Positions 7,985 through 20,200 of a DNA stretch of 36,665 nt are shown here, in pieces (position 1 is the stretch's first letter; every line of letters starts with the position of its first letter). The stretch comes from Corallococcus llansteffanensis. GTDB taxonomy: Bacteria > Myxococcota > Myxococcia > Myxococcales > Myxococcaceae. The stretch is taken from assembly GCF_003612055.1 (NCBI RefSeq), contig NZ_RAWB01000023.1, positions 1-36,665 of the forward strand, written 5' to 3'. The position numbers were made by a program, and so were the translations under genes. The notes under the pieces are model-generated. The model made no database searches. It was not told where the DNA came from and saw only the letters and a list, made by a program, of their open reading frames with translations.

Positions 7985-9523
7985 ATGAAGCTGACGGATG
8001 TCCTCGCAGGGTGTGGAGCCGAGCAGACCTCGGGCGGCCGTTCCGCGGTCGACGTCACGGGAGTGACGCAGGATTCGCGGCGCGTGAAGCCGGGGGACCT
8101 CTTCATCGCCGTGCCCGGCCTGAAGGAAGATGGGGCCCAGTTCATCGGTGAGGCCGTGTCTCGCGGCGCCGTGGCGGTGGTGTCGGAGAAGCAGGGGCAG
8201 TCCTCGCAGGTGCCGTTCTTCAAGGTGAGCAGCGCGCGCAAGGCGCTGGCCCTCATCGCGGCGAACTTCTACGGCCGCCCCGCCGACAAGCTGACGCTCC
8301 TGGGCGTCACGGGAACGAACGGGAAGACGACGACGACGTACCTGCTGGAGGCCATCCTCGCCACGGCCGCCATGTACTCGGGCTCCTCCGCTCCCGGCGT
8401 CATCGGGACGCTGGGCTACAAGTTCGGCGGCAAGACGACGGAATTGGCCAACACCACGCCGGACCCGCTGGAGCTGCACCGCATCTTCCGCGAGATGGTG
8501 GATGCCGGGGTGGAGACGGTGGTGATGGAGGTGTCCAGCCACGCGCTCGCGCAGGAGCGCGTGCACGGGCTCACGTTCAAGGCCGTGGGCTTCAGCAACC
8601 TGTCCCGCGACCACCTGGACTACCACAAGGACATGGAGGAGTACTTCCAGGTCAAGCGCAAGCTCTTCGCGGAGAACCTCGCCGCCACGGGCACCGCGGT
8701 GGTGAACGGCGACGACACCTTCGCCAGCCGCATCTACAACGAGCTGCGCGGCCAGAAGCGCATGGCGTGGAAGTTCAGCCGCCTGGGGCCCGGTGAGATC
8801 TCGGCCTCGGACGCGACCTTCTCGCTCAAGGGCATCGAGGCCACGCTCAAGACGCCCGCGGGCGACATCAAGATCAAGAGCAAGCTCCTGGGTCCCCACA
8901 ACCTGGAGAACATCCTCCTGGCCACGGGCATCGCGCTGGGCGCGGGCATCTCGCGCTCGGACGTGAAGAGCGGCATCGAGCTGGTCTCCAAGGTGTCCGG
9001 CCGCATGGACCGCGCGGAGAACCACCGCGGCGGCCCAGCGCCGGCCGTGCTGGTGGACTACGCGCACACGGATGACGCGCTCAAGCGCTCCATCGAAGCG
9101 GCGCGCACGCTGGCCAAGGGCCGCGTCATCGTCGTCTTCGGCTGCGGCGGCGACCGCGACAAGGGCAAGCGCCCGCTGATGGGCGCGGTGGCCGCGGAGG
9201 GCGCCGACCTGGTGATGGTGACCAGCGACAACCCGCGCACGGAGGACCCGGAGGCCATCATCGCGGAAGTCACTCCGGGCCTGGAGAAGGGCGGCCTGCG
9301 CCGCATCTCCGCGGGCAAGGCGAAGGTCGGGGAGAAGGGCTACCTCGTGGACGCGGATCGCCGCGCCGCCATCGAGCAGGTCATCAACCTGGCCAAGGAC
9401 GACGACGTCGTCCTCATCGCCGGCAAGGGCCACGAGACCTACCAGACGGTGGGCAGCGAGAAGCACGCCTTCGACGACCGCGAGGTCGCCGCCAAGGCGC
9501 TGGCCAACCGCATCCCGGGCTGA
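7985..9523 (+). CDS. murE: UDP-MurNAc-L-Ala-D-Glu:meso-diaminopimelate ligase MurE
   Basis: MurE is the cytoplasmic ATP-dependent ligase that adds the third stem residue. The 512-residue product has the Mur ligase P-loop GVTGTNGKTTTT (K114) and the substrate strings NTTPDPLELH and MEVSSHAL. The lysine in FQVKRKLF (K224) is at the position that is carbamylated in the family. Residues 415-418 are DNPR, the motif of enzymes that select meso-diaminopimelate rather than lysine. GKGHE follows near the end. The wall is therefore probably of the mDAP type, which agrees with the OmpA domain encoded at 29035-29400. The ATG at 7985 has AAGGGGAAGAG just upstream. The 51-base gap after ftsI holds only this ribosome site. 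Confidence 0.96.
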   Translation: MKLTDVLAGCGAEQTSGGRSAVDVTGVTQDSRRVKPGDLFIAVPGLKEDGAQFIGEAVSRGAVAVVSEKQGQSSQVPFFKVSSARKALALIAANFYGRPADKLTLLGVTGTNGKTTTTYLLEAILATAAMYSGSSAPGVIGTLGYKFGGKTTELANTTPDPLELHRIFREMVDAGVETVVMEVSSHALAQERVHGLTFKAVGFSNLSRDHLDYHKDMEEYFQVKRKLFAENLAATGTAVVNGDDTFASRIYNELRGQKRMAWKFSRLGPGEISASDATFSLKGIEATLKTPAGDIKIKSKLLGPHNLENILLATGIALGAGISRSDVKSGIELVSKVSGRMDRAENHRGGPAPAVLVDYAHTDDALKRSIEAARTLAKGRVIVVFGCGGDRDKGKRPLMGAVAAEGADLVMVTSDNPRTEDPEAIIAEVTPGLEKGGLRRISAGKAKVGEKGYLVDADRRAAIEQVINLAKDDDVVLIAGKGHETYQTVGSEKHAFDDREVAAKALANRIPG

Positions 9524-9559
9524 ACCGAAGGTCCACCGCCACCTCCCGCTCCTCCCTTC

Positions 9560-10960
9560 ATGGCCGCTCGATTCTCCGACGATGAGGTGCTGCAGGCGAC
9601 CGGTGCGACCCGTCGCGGGGACGCTGTCCCCGCGGGGTTTCCCGCCGTCTGCACCGACACGCGGTCGCTCACCCCGGGGTGCCTCTTCGTGGCGCTCCAG
9701 GGCGAGCGCTTCGACGCCCACGACTTCGTGGACGGCGCCCTGCGTGGAGGAGCCGCGGGGGCGGTGGTGAAGCGGGGCAGGGCGCTGCCGGCCCTGCCCG
9801 CCCACGTCACGCTCTACGAGGTGGACGACACCCTGGCCGCGCTCGGCGGCCTGGGCGCGCTGCACCGCCGCCGCTTCCGCATCCCGGTGGCGGCGGTGGG
9901 GGGCTCCAACGGGAAGACGACCACCAAGGAGATGGTGGGCGCCATCCTCGCAACGCGGGGCCCCGCGCTGAAGACCGAAGGCAACTTCAACAACGAGGTC
10001 GGCGTCCCGCTGACGCTCTTCCGGCTGGAGCCGTCCCACGTGGCGGCGGTCATCGAAGTGGGGATGAACCAGCCGGGCGAAATCGAACGGCTGACGCGCC
10101 GGGTGCAGCCCGACGCGGGCGTCATCACGGTGGTCCAGCCCGAACACCTGGAAGGGCTGGGCAGCCTGGAGGGCGTGGCCGAGGCGGAAGGCGAGCTGTT
10201 CCGCGAGCTGCTGCCCCAGGCGACGGCGGTGGTGAACCTGGACGACGCGCTCATCGTGCACCAGGCCGCGCGCAGCGGCGCGAAGCACCTCACGTTCGGC
10301 CGGGCGGAGGGCGCCGACGTGCGCCTCACCGACATCCAGACGCTGGGGCGCGACGGCATGGTGGCCACGGTCCGCCATGCCCAGCAGGACTGGCCGGTGC
10401 GCCTGCACTTCGTGGGGCCGCACAACGCGCAGAACGCGACGGCGGCGTTCGCGACGGCGCTGGCGCTGGGCTACTCCCCCGAGGAGTGCGTGCGCGGGCT
10501 GGAGACGGCGCGGCCGTACGCGCGGCGCCTCAACATCCTGGACGGCGCGAACGGCGTGATGGTGGTGGACGACTGCTACAACGCCAACCCCGCCTCCATG
10601 GAGGCGGCGCTCGTCACGCTGGGCACGCTGGTGCCGAAGGGTGGCCGGGCGGTGGCGGTGCTGGGCGACATGCTGGAGCTGGGCGCGGGCGAGTTCGAGG
10701 CGCATGCCCACCTGGGCGAGCTCGTCGCGCGTCATGCCTCGCTGGTCGCGTTCTTCGGGCCCCGGTCCTCCGGTGGCCACCAGAGCGCGAAGCTGGGAGA
10801 TGCTGGCGCGCACTTCACCGAGGTGGAGCCATTGGTGGCCTGGTTGACGCCCCGGCTCGTCCCCGGTGACGTGGTGCTGGTGAAGGCCAGTCGCGGCATG
10901 CGACTGGAGCGCGTGGTGGCCGCCCTGACGGGCACGGCCGCCCCCCAAGGGAGTCACTAA
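9560..10960 (+). CDS. murF: UDP-MurNAc-tripeptide:D-Ala-D-Ala ligase MurF
   Basis: MurF adds D-Ala-D-Ala to complete the UDP-MurNAc-pentapeptide in the cytoplasm. The 466-residue product has the three Mur ligase domains. The P-loop is AAVGGSNGKTTTKE (K119). It is followed by TEGNFNNEVGVPLTLFRL, VIEVGMNQPGEIERL and the C-terminal VVDDCYNANPASMEAAL and LGDMLELG, all diagnostic of MurF. The ATG at 9560 lies 36 bases after murE. I see no clear Shine-Dalgarno sequence before it, so it probably depends on translation through the operon. The TAA stop is directly followed by the GTG of mraY. Confidence 0.95.
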   Translation: MAARFSDDEVLQATGATRRGDAVPAGFPAVCTDTRSLTPGCLFVALQGERFDAHDFVDGALRGGAAGAVVKRGRALPALPAHVTLYEVDDTLAALGGLGALHRRRFRIPVAAVGGSNGKTTTKEMVGAILATRGPALKTEGNFNNEVGVPLTLFRLEPSHVAAVIEVGMNQPGEIERLTRRVQPDAGVITVVQPEHLEGLGSLEGVAEAEGELFRELLPQATAVVNLDDALIVHQAARSGAKHLTFGRAEGADVRLTDIQTLGRDGMVATVRHAQQDWPVRLHFVGPHNAQNATAAFATALALGYSPEECVRGLETARPYARRLNILDGANGVMVVDDCYNANPASMEAALVTLGTLVPKGGRAVAVLGDMLELGAGEFEAHAHLGELVARHASLVAFFGPRSSGGHQSAKLGDAGAHFTEVEPLVAWLTPRLVPGDVVLVKASRGMRLERVVAALTGTAAPQGSH

Positions 10961-12139
10961 GTGCTGTACCTCCTGTACGAGCTCATCCAGAACACCGAGG
11001 CCGGGCGCGTCCTCAACTTCCTGCGCTACCCGACCTTCCGCATCATCGCCGCGGGCGTCTTCGCCCTGCTCCTGGGGATGCTCATCGGCCCGCGCCTCAT
11101 CGCGCGGCTGCGCCTGAAGCAGCACGGGCAGAGCAACGTGCGCGAGGACACGCCGGACTCGCACCAGAAGAAGAAGGGCACGCCCACCATGGGCGGCGCG
11201 CTCATCCTGCTGTGCATCGCGGCGGGCACGCTCCTGTTCGCGGACCTGAAGAGCCGGGGTGTCTGGGTGATGATCCTCCTCACCTTCGGCTACGGCTTCA
11301 TCGGCTTCCTGGATGACTGGCTGAAGCTGTCCAAGCGCAACTCCAAGGGCCTCGCCGGGCGCAAGAAGATGGTGCTGCAGACCGTCTTCTTCCTCATCGC
11401 CATCTTCGGGCTGATGTGCACCTGGACGAAGGCGGACGGCTCGTTCGGGCCCACGCTGCTCATCGACACGCGGCTGACGCTGCCGTTCGTGCCGTCGCAT
11501 TGGTTCAACCCGGACCTGGGCTGGTTCTACGTCGTCTTCGCGTGGATCGTCATCGTGGGCACGTCCAACGCGGTGAACCTCACGGACGGCCTGGACGGTC
11601 TGGCCATCGTGCCGACCATCGTGTCGGCGGTGACGTTCTGCGTGCTCTGCTACGTCGCGGGCACCACGCTGCACATCGCGGACACGGAGACGGTGAACGG
11701 CGTCGCGCGCCTCACCGCCACGCCGCTGTACCGCTACCTGGGCATCCTGCAGGTGCCGGGCGGCGCGGAGCTGGCCGTGTTCTGCGCGAGCATCGTGGGC
11801 GCGGGCATCTCCTTCCTCTGGTTCAACACCTACCCGGCGTCCGTGTTCATGGGCGACATCGGCTCGCTGGCCCTGGGCGGCGCGCTGGGCGGGCTGGCCG
11901 TGTTCTCGAAGAACGAGGTGGTCTCTGCCATCATCCACGGCATCTTCTTCGCCGAAGCGCTGAGCGTGATGATCCAGGTGACCTCGTTCAAGATGACGGG
12001 CAAGCGCGTCTTCAAGATGGCGCCCGTGCACCACCACTTCGAGCTCAAGGGAATGGCCGAGCCGAAGATCATCGTGCGTTTCTGGATTGTCGCCATCCTC
12101 TGTGGTGGCGTGGCCCTGCTGTCCCTGAAGCTGCGCTAG
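10961..12139 (+). CDS. mraY: Phospho-MurNAc-pentapeptide transferase MraY
   Basis: MraY transfers phospho-MurNAc-pentapeptide to undecaprenyl phosphate, giving lipid I at the inner face of the membrane. The 392-residue product is polytopic with about ten membrane segments. It has the family strings GTPTMGG and FLDDWLKL (catalytic aspartates D118 and D119), then NAVNLTDGLDGLA and MGDIGSLALGG (D299). The HHHFELKG motif comes near the end (H357-H359). It is some 30 residues longer than the E. coli protein. The extra length seems to be in the loop around the variable part (IADTETVNGVARLTATPLYRY). The GTG start touches the murF stop with no gap. Confidence 0.96.
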   Translation: MLYLLYELIQNTEAGRVLNFLRYPTFRIIAAGVFALLLGMLIGPRLIARLRLKQHGQSNVREDTPDSHQKKKGTPTMGGALILLCIAAGTLLFADLKSRGVWVMILLTFGYGFIGFLDDWLKLSKRNSKGLAGRKKMVLQTVFFLIAIFGLMCTWTKADGSFGPTLLIDTRLTLPFVPSHWFNPDLGWFYVVFAWIVIVGTSNAVNLTDGLDGLAIVPTIVSAVTFCVLCYVAGTTLHIADTETVNGVARLTATPLYRYLGILQVPGGAELAVFCASIVGAGISFLWFNTYPASVFMGDIGSLALGGALGGLAVFSKNEVVSAIIHGIFFAEALSVMIQVTSFKMTGKRVFKMAPVHHHFELKGMAEPKIIVRFWIVAILCGGVALLSLKLR

Positions 12140-12164
12140 GCGCGAAAAGGGGTCTGTCCCGCCC

Positions 12165-13544
12165 ATGAGCACGTCGCTGTCCGGTCGGAAGGTCGCGGTG
12201 TTCGGGCTGGCGAAGAGCGGCGTCGCTGCGCTGCGCCTGCTCCTGCAGCACGGGGCGAAGGTGACGGCGCTGGACGCGCGCTCGGAGGACGCGCTCGGCG
12301 ACGTGGCGAAGGAGCTGAAGGCGAAGGGCGTGACGCTCGTCACCGGCGCCACGCCCGAGGGGCTGCTCACCCGCCAGGACCTGGTGGTGGTGAGCCCGGG
12401 CGTGCCGCTGTCGCTGCCGGAGCTGGAGGCCGCGCGCACCTCGGGCGTCCCCGTGTGGGGCGAGATCGAGCTCGCGTGGCGCTTCCTGGAGCTCGGCGGC
12501 GCGACGCGGCTGCTGGGCATCACTGGCACCAACGGCAAGAGCACCACCACGGCGCTCACCGGCGAGCTGTTCGCCCGGGGCGGCCAGCGCACCTTCGTGG
12601 GGGGCAACCTGGGCCGTCCGCTGGCGGAGGCCGCGGTGTCGCCGGGTGACTGGGACGCGCTGGTGGTGGAGCTGTCCAGCTTCCAACTGGAGGGCATCCA
12701 CACGCTGCGTCCGCTGGGCTCGGCCATCCTCAACCTCACGCCGGACCACCTGGACCGGTACGCGGACCAGGGCGAGTACGGCGCGGCCAAGGCGCGCATC
12801 TTCATGAACCAGGACGCGGGCCGCGACTTCGCGGTGGTGAACGCGGACGACGCGGCGGTGATGTCGCTGGCGGTCTCCGCGCGCGCGCCCGTGTATGGCT
12901 TCAGCCTCACCGGCCGCCCGGTGGTGGACGCGCCGAAGCTCGCGGGGCTCGCGGTGGCGCAGGACGGCGGCTTCCGGCTGGAGTTCTCCGGCGAGGACTT
13001 CACGCTGACGAACCGAGCGCTCCGGGGCGCGCACAACGCGCAGAACGCGATGGCCGCCGCGCTGCTGGCCCGGCTGGGCGGCGTCTCCCGGGACGCGGTG
13101 CAGGCGGGGCTCGACAGCTACCCGGGCCTGCCGCACCGGCTGGAGAGCGTGCGCGTGCTGGACGGCGTGGAGTGGGTGAACGACTCCAAGGCCACCAACG
13201 TGGACTCCGTGCTGGTGGCGCTCCGGGCGTTCGCGGGCAACGTGTGGCTCATCGCGGGCGGCAAGGGCAAGGGCGCGCCCTACGCGCCCATGGTGGAAGC
13301 GGGGCAGGGGAAGGTGAAGGGCGTGCTGACCATTGGCCAGGACGCGGACGCGCTGGCGCGGGCGTACGCGAACGAGGCGCCGGTGCACGCGTGCGGCACG
13401 CTGGACGCGGCGGTGGCGAAGGCGCGTGGGCTCGCGAAGGCGGGGGACACGGTGCTGCTGTCCCCGGCGTGCGCGTCGTACGACCAGTTCAAGAACTTCG
13501 AGGACCGGGGCGACACGTTCAAGCGCCTCGTCGGGGCGCTCTGA
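12165..13544 (+). CDS. murD: UDP-MurNAc-L-Ala:D-glutamate ligase MurD
   Basis: MurD adds D-glutamate to UDP-MurNAc-L-alanine. The 459-residue product begins with the Rossmann-like uracil-binding domain (VAVFGLAKSGVAALRLL). The P-loop is GITGTNGKSTTT (K125). NLTPDHLDRY and the lysine in EYGAAKARIF follow, and the C-terminal domain has VNDSKATN, IAGGKGKG and LSPACASYDQFKNFEDRG. All are typical of MurD. The ATG at 12165 is preceded by AAAAGGGG. The stop is six bases before the ftsW start. Confidence 0.96.
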   Translation: MSTSLSGRKVAVFGLAKSGVAALRLLLQHGAKVTALDARSEDALGDVAKELKAKGVTLVTGATPEGLLTRQDLVVVSPGVPLSLPELEAARTSGVPVWGEIELAWRFLELGGATRLLGITGTNGKSTTTALTGELFARGGQRTFVGGNLGRPLAEAAVSPGDWDALVVELSSFQLEGIHTLRPLGSAILNLTPDHLDRYADQGEYGAAKARIFMNQDAGRDFAVVNADDAAVMSLAVSARAPVYGFSLTGRPVVDAPKLAGLAVAQDGGFRLEFSGEDFTLTNRALRGAHNAQNAMAAALLARLGGVSRDAVQAGLDSYPGLPHRLESVRVLDGVEWVNDSKATNVDSVLVALRAFAGNVWLIAGGKGKGAPYAPMVEAGQGKVKGVLTIGQDADALARAYANEAPVHACGTLDAAVAKARGLAKAGDTVLLSPACASYDQFKNFEDRGDTFKRLVGAL

Positions 13545-13549
13545 CCGTC

Positions 13550-14713
13550 ATGAAGACCTCTCCTCCGGCCGCCCCCGTGCGGTTCGACCCCATCCTGCTG
13601 TGCGCCGTGCTGGCGCTCGTCACGCTGGGGCTGGTGATGACGTACTCGGCCAGTGCCGTGCTCGCCCAGGACAAGCTGGGCGACAGCCTGTATTTCCTCA
13701 AGCGCCAGCTCGTCGCCGCGGGCCTGGGCGTCGTGGCCATGGCGGTGATGATGAAGCTGGGCTGGCGGCGGCTGGCGCGGCTGGCGTACCCGCTGCTCAT
13801 CGTCGCCATCGTGCTGATGGTGCTGGTGGCGATTCCCGGCATCGGCACCACGGCGGGCGGCGCGCGGCGGTGGATCCGCCTGCCGGGCTTCAGCCTCCAG
13901 CCGGCGGAGGTCGCCAAGTTCGCGTGGCTCGTCTACCTGTCCTATTCGCTCGCGAAGAAGCGGGAGAAGGTGGCCACGTTCTCCATCGGCTTCCTGCCGC
14001 ACCTGGCGCTGTGCGGCGTCCTGGTGCTCCTGTGCATGCTCCAGCCGGACTTCGGCAGCAGCGTGCTGCTGGTGTTCATGCTCTTCGTGCTGCTGTTCGC
14101 GGCGGGCACGAAGCTCAGCTACCTCGTGGGGTCGGTGCTGCTCGCGCTGCCCCTGGCGTACGTGGCCATCGCGACCAGCCCCTACCGCATGAAGCGCATC
14201 CTCGCGTTCATGGACCCCTGGGCCCACCGGCACGACGTGGGCTACCAGGTGGCGGAGTCGCTCATGTCCATCGGCTCCGGCGGCATCACCGGCCTGGGGC
14301 TGGGCGACGGCCGGCAGAAGCTGTTCTTCCTGCCGGAGGCGCACACGGACTTCATCTTCTCCATCCTCGGTGAGGAGCTGGGCCTCATCGGCGTGGGGCT
14401 GCTCGTCGCGCTGTACGCCATCGTCCTCTGGCGCGGCATCCGCGCGAGCCTCGCGGCGGGGGAGACCTTCGGCACCTACCTGGGGCTGGGCATCAGCTCC
14501 ATCATCGCGTTCCAGGCCACGGTGAACATGTGCGTGGCCATGGGCCTGTTGCCCACGAAGGGCCTGACGCTGCCATTCGTGTCCTACGGCGGCACGTCGC
14601 TGGTGGTGCTGATGGGCTCCGCGGGCGTGCTCTTGTCCCTGAGCGCGAACACCCAGGGCGCGTCGCGGCCGGTGCGCGCGGGGACGACGGACCTGCGGGA
14701 GGTGACGGCGTGA
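13550..14713 (+). CDS. ftsW: Septal peptidoglycan glycosyltransferase FtsW
   Basis: FtsW is the SEDS-family glycosyltransferase that polymerises lipid II at the septum with FtsI. The 387-residue product is polytopic with about ten membrane segments. SEDS signatures are visible: [44 protein letters not shown] split around the E-H pair, and [17 protein letters not shown]. The ATG at 13550 is chosen because it lies just after the murD stop and gives the usual short cytoplasmic N-terminus. The same frame is open further upstream, but only inside murD. The stop overlaps the murG start as GTGA. RodA is the only close alternative, and the position in the dcw cluster decides for FtsW. Confidence 0.95.
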   Translation: MKTSPPAAPVRFDPILLCAVLALVTLGLVMTYSASAVLAQDKLGDSLYFLKRQLVAAGLGVVAMAVMMKLGWRRLARLAYPLLIVAIVLMVLVAIPGIGTTAGGARRWIRLPGFSLQPAEVAKFAWLVYLSYSLAKKREKVATFSIGFLPHLALCGVLVLLCMLQPDFGSSVLLVFMLFVLLFAAGTKLSYLVGSVLLALPLAYVAIATSPYRMKRILAFMDPWAHRHDVGYQVAESLMSIGSGGITGLGLGDGRQKLFFLPEAHTDFIFSILGEELGLIGVGLLVALYAIVLWRGIRASLAAGETFGTYLGLGISSIIAFQATVNMCVAMGLLPTKGLTLPFVSYGGTSLVVLMGSAGVLLSLSANTQGASRPVRAGTTDLREVTA

Positions 14714-15857
14714 AGGTGCTCATCGCGGGCGGCGGCACCGGCGGCCACCTGTTCCCGGGCATCGCGCTGGCCGAGGAGGTCGTCACGCGCCACCACGCCA
14801 ACGAGGTCGTCTTCGTGGGCACCGAGCGGGGCCTGGAGGCCCGCGTGGTGCCGAAGGAGGGCTACCCGCTGGAGTTCGTGAAGGTGCAGGGGCTCAAGGG
14901 CAAGGGCTTCTGGGGCCTCATCAAGGGGTTGCTCGCGCTGCCCCTGGCGTTCCTCGCGTCGTTCCGCATCCTGTCGCGCCAGAAGCCGGACGTGGTGGTG
15001 GGCGTGGGCGGCTACGCGAGCGGGCCGGTGGTGCTGGCCGCGTGGATGATGGGGATTCCCACCGCCATCCAGGAGCAGAACGCGCTGCCGGGCCTCACCA
15101 ACAAGGTGCTGGGCCGCATCGTGAAGGTCGTCTTCACCGCCTTCGAGGAAGCCAGGGCGTTCTTCCCCGAAGCCAAGGTGCAGATGATTGGCAACCCCAT
15201 CCGCCGCAAGCTGATGGACAACTACCTGCGCAGCAGCGCGGCGCACGAGAAGTTCTCCGTGCTCATCTTCGGCGGCAGCCTGGGCGCGCGCGGCCTCAAC
15301 AACCGCATGCTGGACGCGCTGGACTCCCTGGGCGACCTGAAGGACCAGGTCTCCTTCGTGCACCAGACGGGCAAGAACGACCTGGAGACGGTGAAGAAGG
15401 GCTACGCGGACAAGGGCTTCGGCGCGCAGGCCACGGTGGTGGAGTTCATCGACGACATGTCCTCCGCCTACGCCCAGGCGGACCTGGTCATCTGCCGCGC
15501 GGGCGCGACGTCGCTGGCGGAGCTGACGGTGTGCAAGAAGGCCAGCATCCTGGTGCCCTTCCCGCACGCGACGGACAACCACCAGGAGGTGAACGCCCGG
15601 GCGCTGGTGGACGCGGGCGCGGCGCTGATGTTCCGCGAGTCGGAGCTCACCGGCCAGAAGCTCGCGGAGACACTGCGCGGGCTGATGACGGACCCGGCGA
15701 AGCTCAAGCAGATGGCGAAGAAGGCCGGCATCCTGGGCCGGCCCGCGGCCGCGAAGGAGCTGGCGGACGTGTGCGTGGACCTGACGACGCAGGCCTGGGG
15801 TCCCCAGGGCCGCGACCGCGGGCCCAAGGACGTGAAGAAGGCACCCGGGAGCAAGGC

Positions 15858-15861
<4 letters not shown>
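14710..15861 (+). CDS. murG: UDP-GlcNAc:lipid I N-acetylglucosaminyltransferase MurG
   Basis: MurG makes lipid II on the inner face of the membrane. The 383-residue GT-B protein starts at a GTG (14710) that overlaps the ftsW stop in a GTGA. This gives the standard N-terminus [15 protein letters not shown] (loop 7-13). Other family strings are [48 protein letters not shown] and [14 protein letters not shown]. The last 20 or so residues are rich in Lys, Arg, Gly and Pro and go beyond the usual end of the family. They may help membrane contact, but this is a guess. Its stop overlaps the murC start. Confidence 0.96.
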
Positions 15862-17279
<1,418 letters not shown>

Positions 17280-17282
17280 GGC

Positions 17283-18211
17283 ATGGAGGCGGGGGTCGCG
17301 ACACCGCTCGCGGCGCGCGTGGCGCGGCTGCAGGGTCTGGACGTGAAGCCGGGCGAGCCCCTGGCGCCGCTCATCAGCGTGCGCGTGGGTGGCCCGGCCG
17401 AAGCGCTGGTGCGGCCCCGCTCGCCGGAGGCGCTGGTGGAGCTCTTGCGCTTCGCCCGCGAGGAGGGCGTGCCCGTCACGGTGCTGGGCGGCGGCGCCAA
17501 CACGCTGGTGGGGGACGGCGGCGTGCCGGGCATCACCGTAAAGCTGCCGCCGGATTTGTTCCCGGAAGAAGTCGACGTCGGCCCGGACGCGGGGCGGGTG
17601 ACGCTGGGCACGGGCGCCGCCATCGCGCGGCTCGTCAACGTGATGCGGGCGCAGGGGCTGGTGGGCGCGGAGTTCCTCGCGGGCATCCCTGGCACCCTGG
17701 GCGGCGCGGTGACGATGAACGCGGGCACGAAGAACGGTGAGTGCTTCCGGGTGGTGGACGCCATCGAGGTGGCCACGGTGGACGGGGTGGGGTGGCTCGC
17801 GAAAGCGCAGGTACCGCACACCTACCGTCACGCCACGCTGCCGCCTGGAGGTATCGTCACGCGCGTGCGCTTCGTGCTTCCCAGGGGTGACGTGGTGGCG
17901 AGCAAGGCCGCGATGGACGCGGACCTGGGCTACCGCAAGCGCACGCAGCCGTTGAGTCAGCCCAACTTCGGCAGCGTGTTCACCAACCCGCCGGGCGACC
18001 ATGCCGGGCGGCTGATTGAACTTGTTGGCCTGAAGGGGCACACCCTGGGGCGCGCGCAGGTGTCCCCGCTGCACGCCAACTGGATCGTCAACCTGGGCGG
18101 CGCCAGCGCCCGCGACGTGCGGGGCCTCCTCACCCTGATGCAAGCGCGGGTGCTGGAAGCCACGGGCGTCACCCTGCAACCCGAAGTCAAGTGCGTCGGA
18201 GTGTTCCTGCC

Positions 18212-18215
<4 letters not shown>
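17283..18215 (+). CDS. murB: UDP-N-acetylenolpyruvoylglucosamine reductase MurB
   Basis: MurB is the FAD enzyme that reduces UDP-GlcNAc-enolpyruvate to UDP-MurNAc with NADPH. The 310-residue product has the FAD-binding strings SVRVGGPAEAL, VLGGGANTLV and GIPGTLGGAVTMNAG. The general-acid serine is in FGSVFTNP (S231) and the glutamate in LQPEVKCVG is E301. Both catalytic residues are therefore present. The YRHAT string stands where the substrate-binding Tyr-Arg pair is usual. The ATG at 17283 is three bases after murC. The stop overlaps the ddl start as ATGA. Confidence 0.94.
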
Positions 18216-19168
<953 letters not shown>

Positions 19169-19192
19169 GCCGTTCCCCGTCTTCTTGGAGTT

Positions 19193-19212
19193 CCGGCCCC
19201 TTGGCGGGCCGG
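19193..19212 (+). other. GC-rich hairpin after ddl
   Basis: CCGGCCC (19193-19199), a six-base loop and GGGCCGG (19206-19212) form a perfect 7-bp stem 24 bases after the ddl stop. There is no T tract. It may be a pause or processing site, or a weak terminator. Confidence 0.4.
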
Positions 19213-19228
19213 GGTGTCCCTGTCGGGC

Positions 19229-19250
19229 GCTACAGCGACGTGCCTGTAGC
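19229..19250. promoter_or_regulatory. Perfect dyad upstream of ftsQ, GCTACAG-N8-CTGTAGC
   Basis: A 7-bp perfect inverted repeat with an 8-base centre lies 51 bases before the ftsQ ATG. The left arm is inside GGGCGCTACAG (19225-19235), an 11-mer that recurs at 29660-29670 upstream of ftsZ. It could be an operator or an RNA hairpin. I found no convincing -35/-10 pair here. Confidence 0.4.
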
Positions 19251-19300
19251 CAAAAACTGGCGTGGAGCGATCTCCGCACGCAGCATGCGCCTCCCTACTC

Positions 19301-20158
19301 ATGGCCTTCGGCAAGAACAAGAAACGCCGTCAACTGGACGCCGCATCGCGCAACAACGCGGTGAAGGGCGCCGTCCGCTCGCACGGACCGACGGTGGCGA
19401 AGGCGCTGGGGCTGACGGTGGTGACGGCCGCGCTGGTGTGGGGCGGCATCGAACTGCGCGCCTGGGCGCGGGTGTCTCCGCGCTTCGCGCTGGAGTCGGT
19501 GTCCTTCACCGGGCTGGAGCGGGCCTCGCGCGCGGAATTGCTGAAGTTGTCGGGGCTGACGGCGGGGCAGAACCTCTGGTCGCTGGACCCGGCCGCGCTC
19601 GCGCGGGCCATGGGGCAGCACCCCTGGGTGCGCACGGTGGAGGTGACGCGGCGGTTTCCGCGCGGGGTGTCGGTGGAGGTGGCGGAGCACGCGCCCGCGG
19701 CGCTGGCGGTGCTGGGGGACCTGTACGTGCTGGACGAGGAGGGCGAGCCCTTCAAGCGCGTCACCCCGGGGGACGGGCTGGATTTGCCGCTCGTCACGGG
19801 GCTGGAGCGGGATGCCTACGTGGCGGACGCGGATGCGGTGCGTGCGCGCTTCCGCGAGGCGCTGGATGTAACCCGTGCTTATGCGCGGCTGTCGCCCGGG
19901 CGATCGGAGCGGTTGTCCGAGGTGCGCCTGGAGAACAGCGGGCTTGCGCTGGTGACGGCGACGGGGCAGGAGGTGCGCCTCGGCGTGGGCGATACGGAAG
20001 TCAAGCTCCAGCGACTGGCGCGCGTTCGTCGCGAGCTGAGCACGAGAGGGCTTGCAGCCGAGATCATTCGCCTGGATAACCGTGCCCGACCGGGTTGGGT
20101 GGCGGTGAGGCTTTCGAGCGGGTCCGACTCCGAGAGGAGCGGGGGCTCGACGCAGTGA
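19301..20158 (+). CDS. ftsQ: Cell division protein FtsQ
   Basis: This is a 285-residue bitopic divisome protein. It has a basic cytoplasmic N-terminus (GKNKKRRQ), one membrane segment (about 35-50), and a POTRA domain (about 60-130). The POTRA domain begins FALESVSFTGLERASRAELL and contains HPWVRTVEVTRRFPRGVSVEV. The beta domain of FtsQ/DivIB follows. Its partners are FtsL and FtsB. The ATG at 19301 is preferred over an in-frame ATG at 19262, because it begins right before the basic tail and leaves the dyad outside the gene. No strong ribosome site is visible. It is separated from ftsA by 42 bases. Confidence 0.92.
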   Translation: MAFGKNKKRRQLDAASRNNAVKGAVRSHGPTVAKALGLTVVTAALVWGGIELRAWARVSPRFALESVSFTGLERASRAELLKLSGLTAGQNLWSLDPAALARAMGQHPWVRTVEVTRRFPRGVSVEVAEHAPAALAVLGDLYVLDEEGEPFKRVTPGDGLDLPLVTGLERDAYVADADAVRARFREALDVTRAYARLSPGRSERLSEVRLENSGLALVTATGQEVRLGVGDTEVKLQRLARVRRELSTRGLAAEIIRLDNRARPGWVAVRLSSGSDSERSGGSTQ

Positions 20159-20200
20159 GGATGCTTCCTTCACGAAAGTGAGGGGGCCTGGGAGGTTTCA

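Noticed and set aside
5663-13036. A very long open frame on the minus strand opposite ftsL to murD
   Set aside because: It lies wholly opposite well-recognised dcw genes, has no domain, and is rich in Arg, His, Gly and Ala as expected of the antisense frame of high-GC coding DNA.
19231-19236. TACAGC upstream of ftsQ, and TACAGG upstream of ftsZ (29666), as -10 elements
   Set aside because: No matching -35 is found at proper spacing at either site, so I report the dyads but not promoters.
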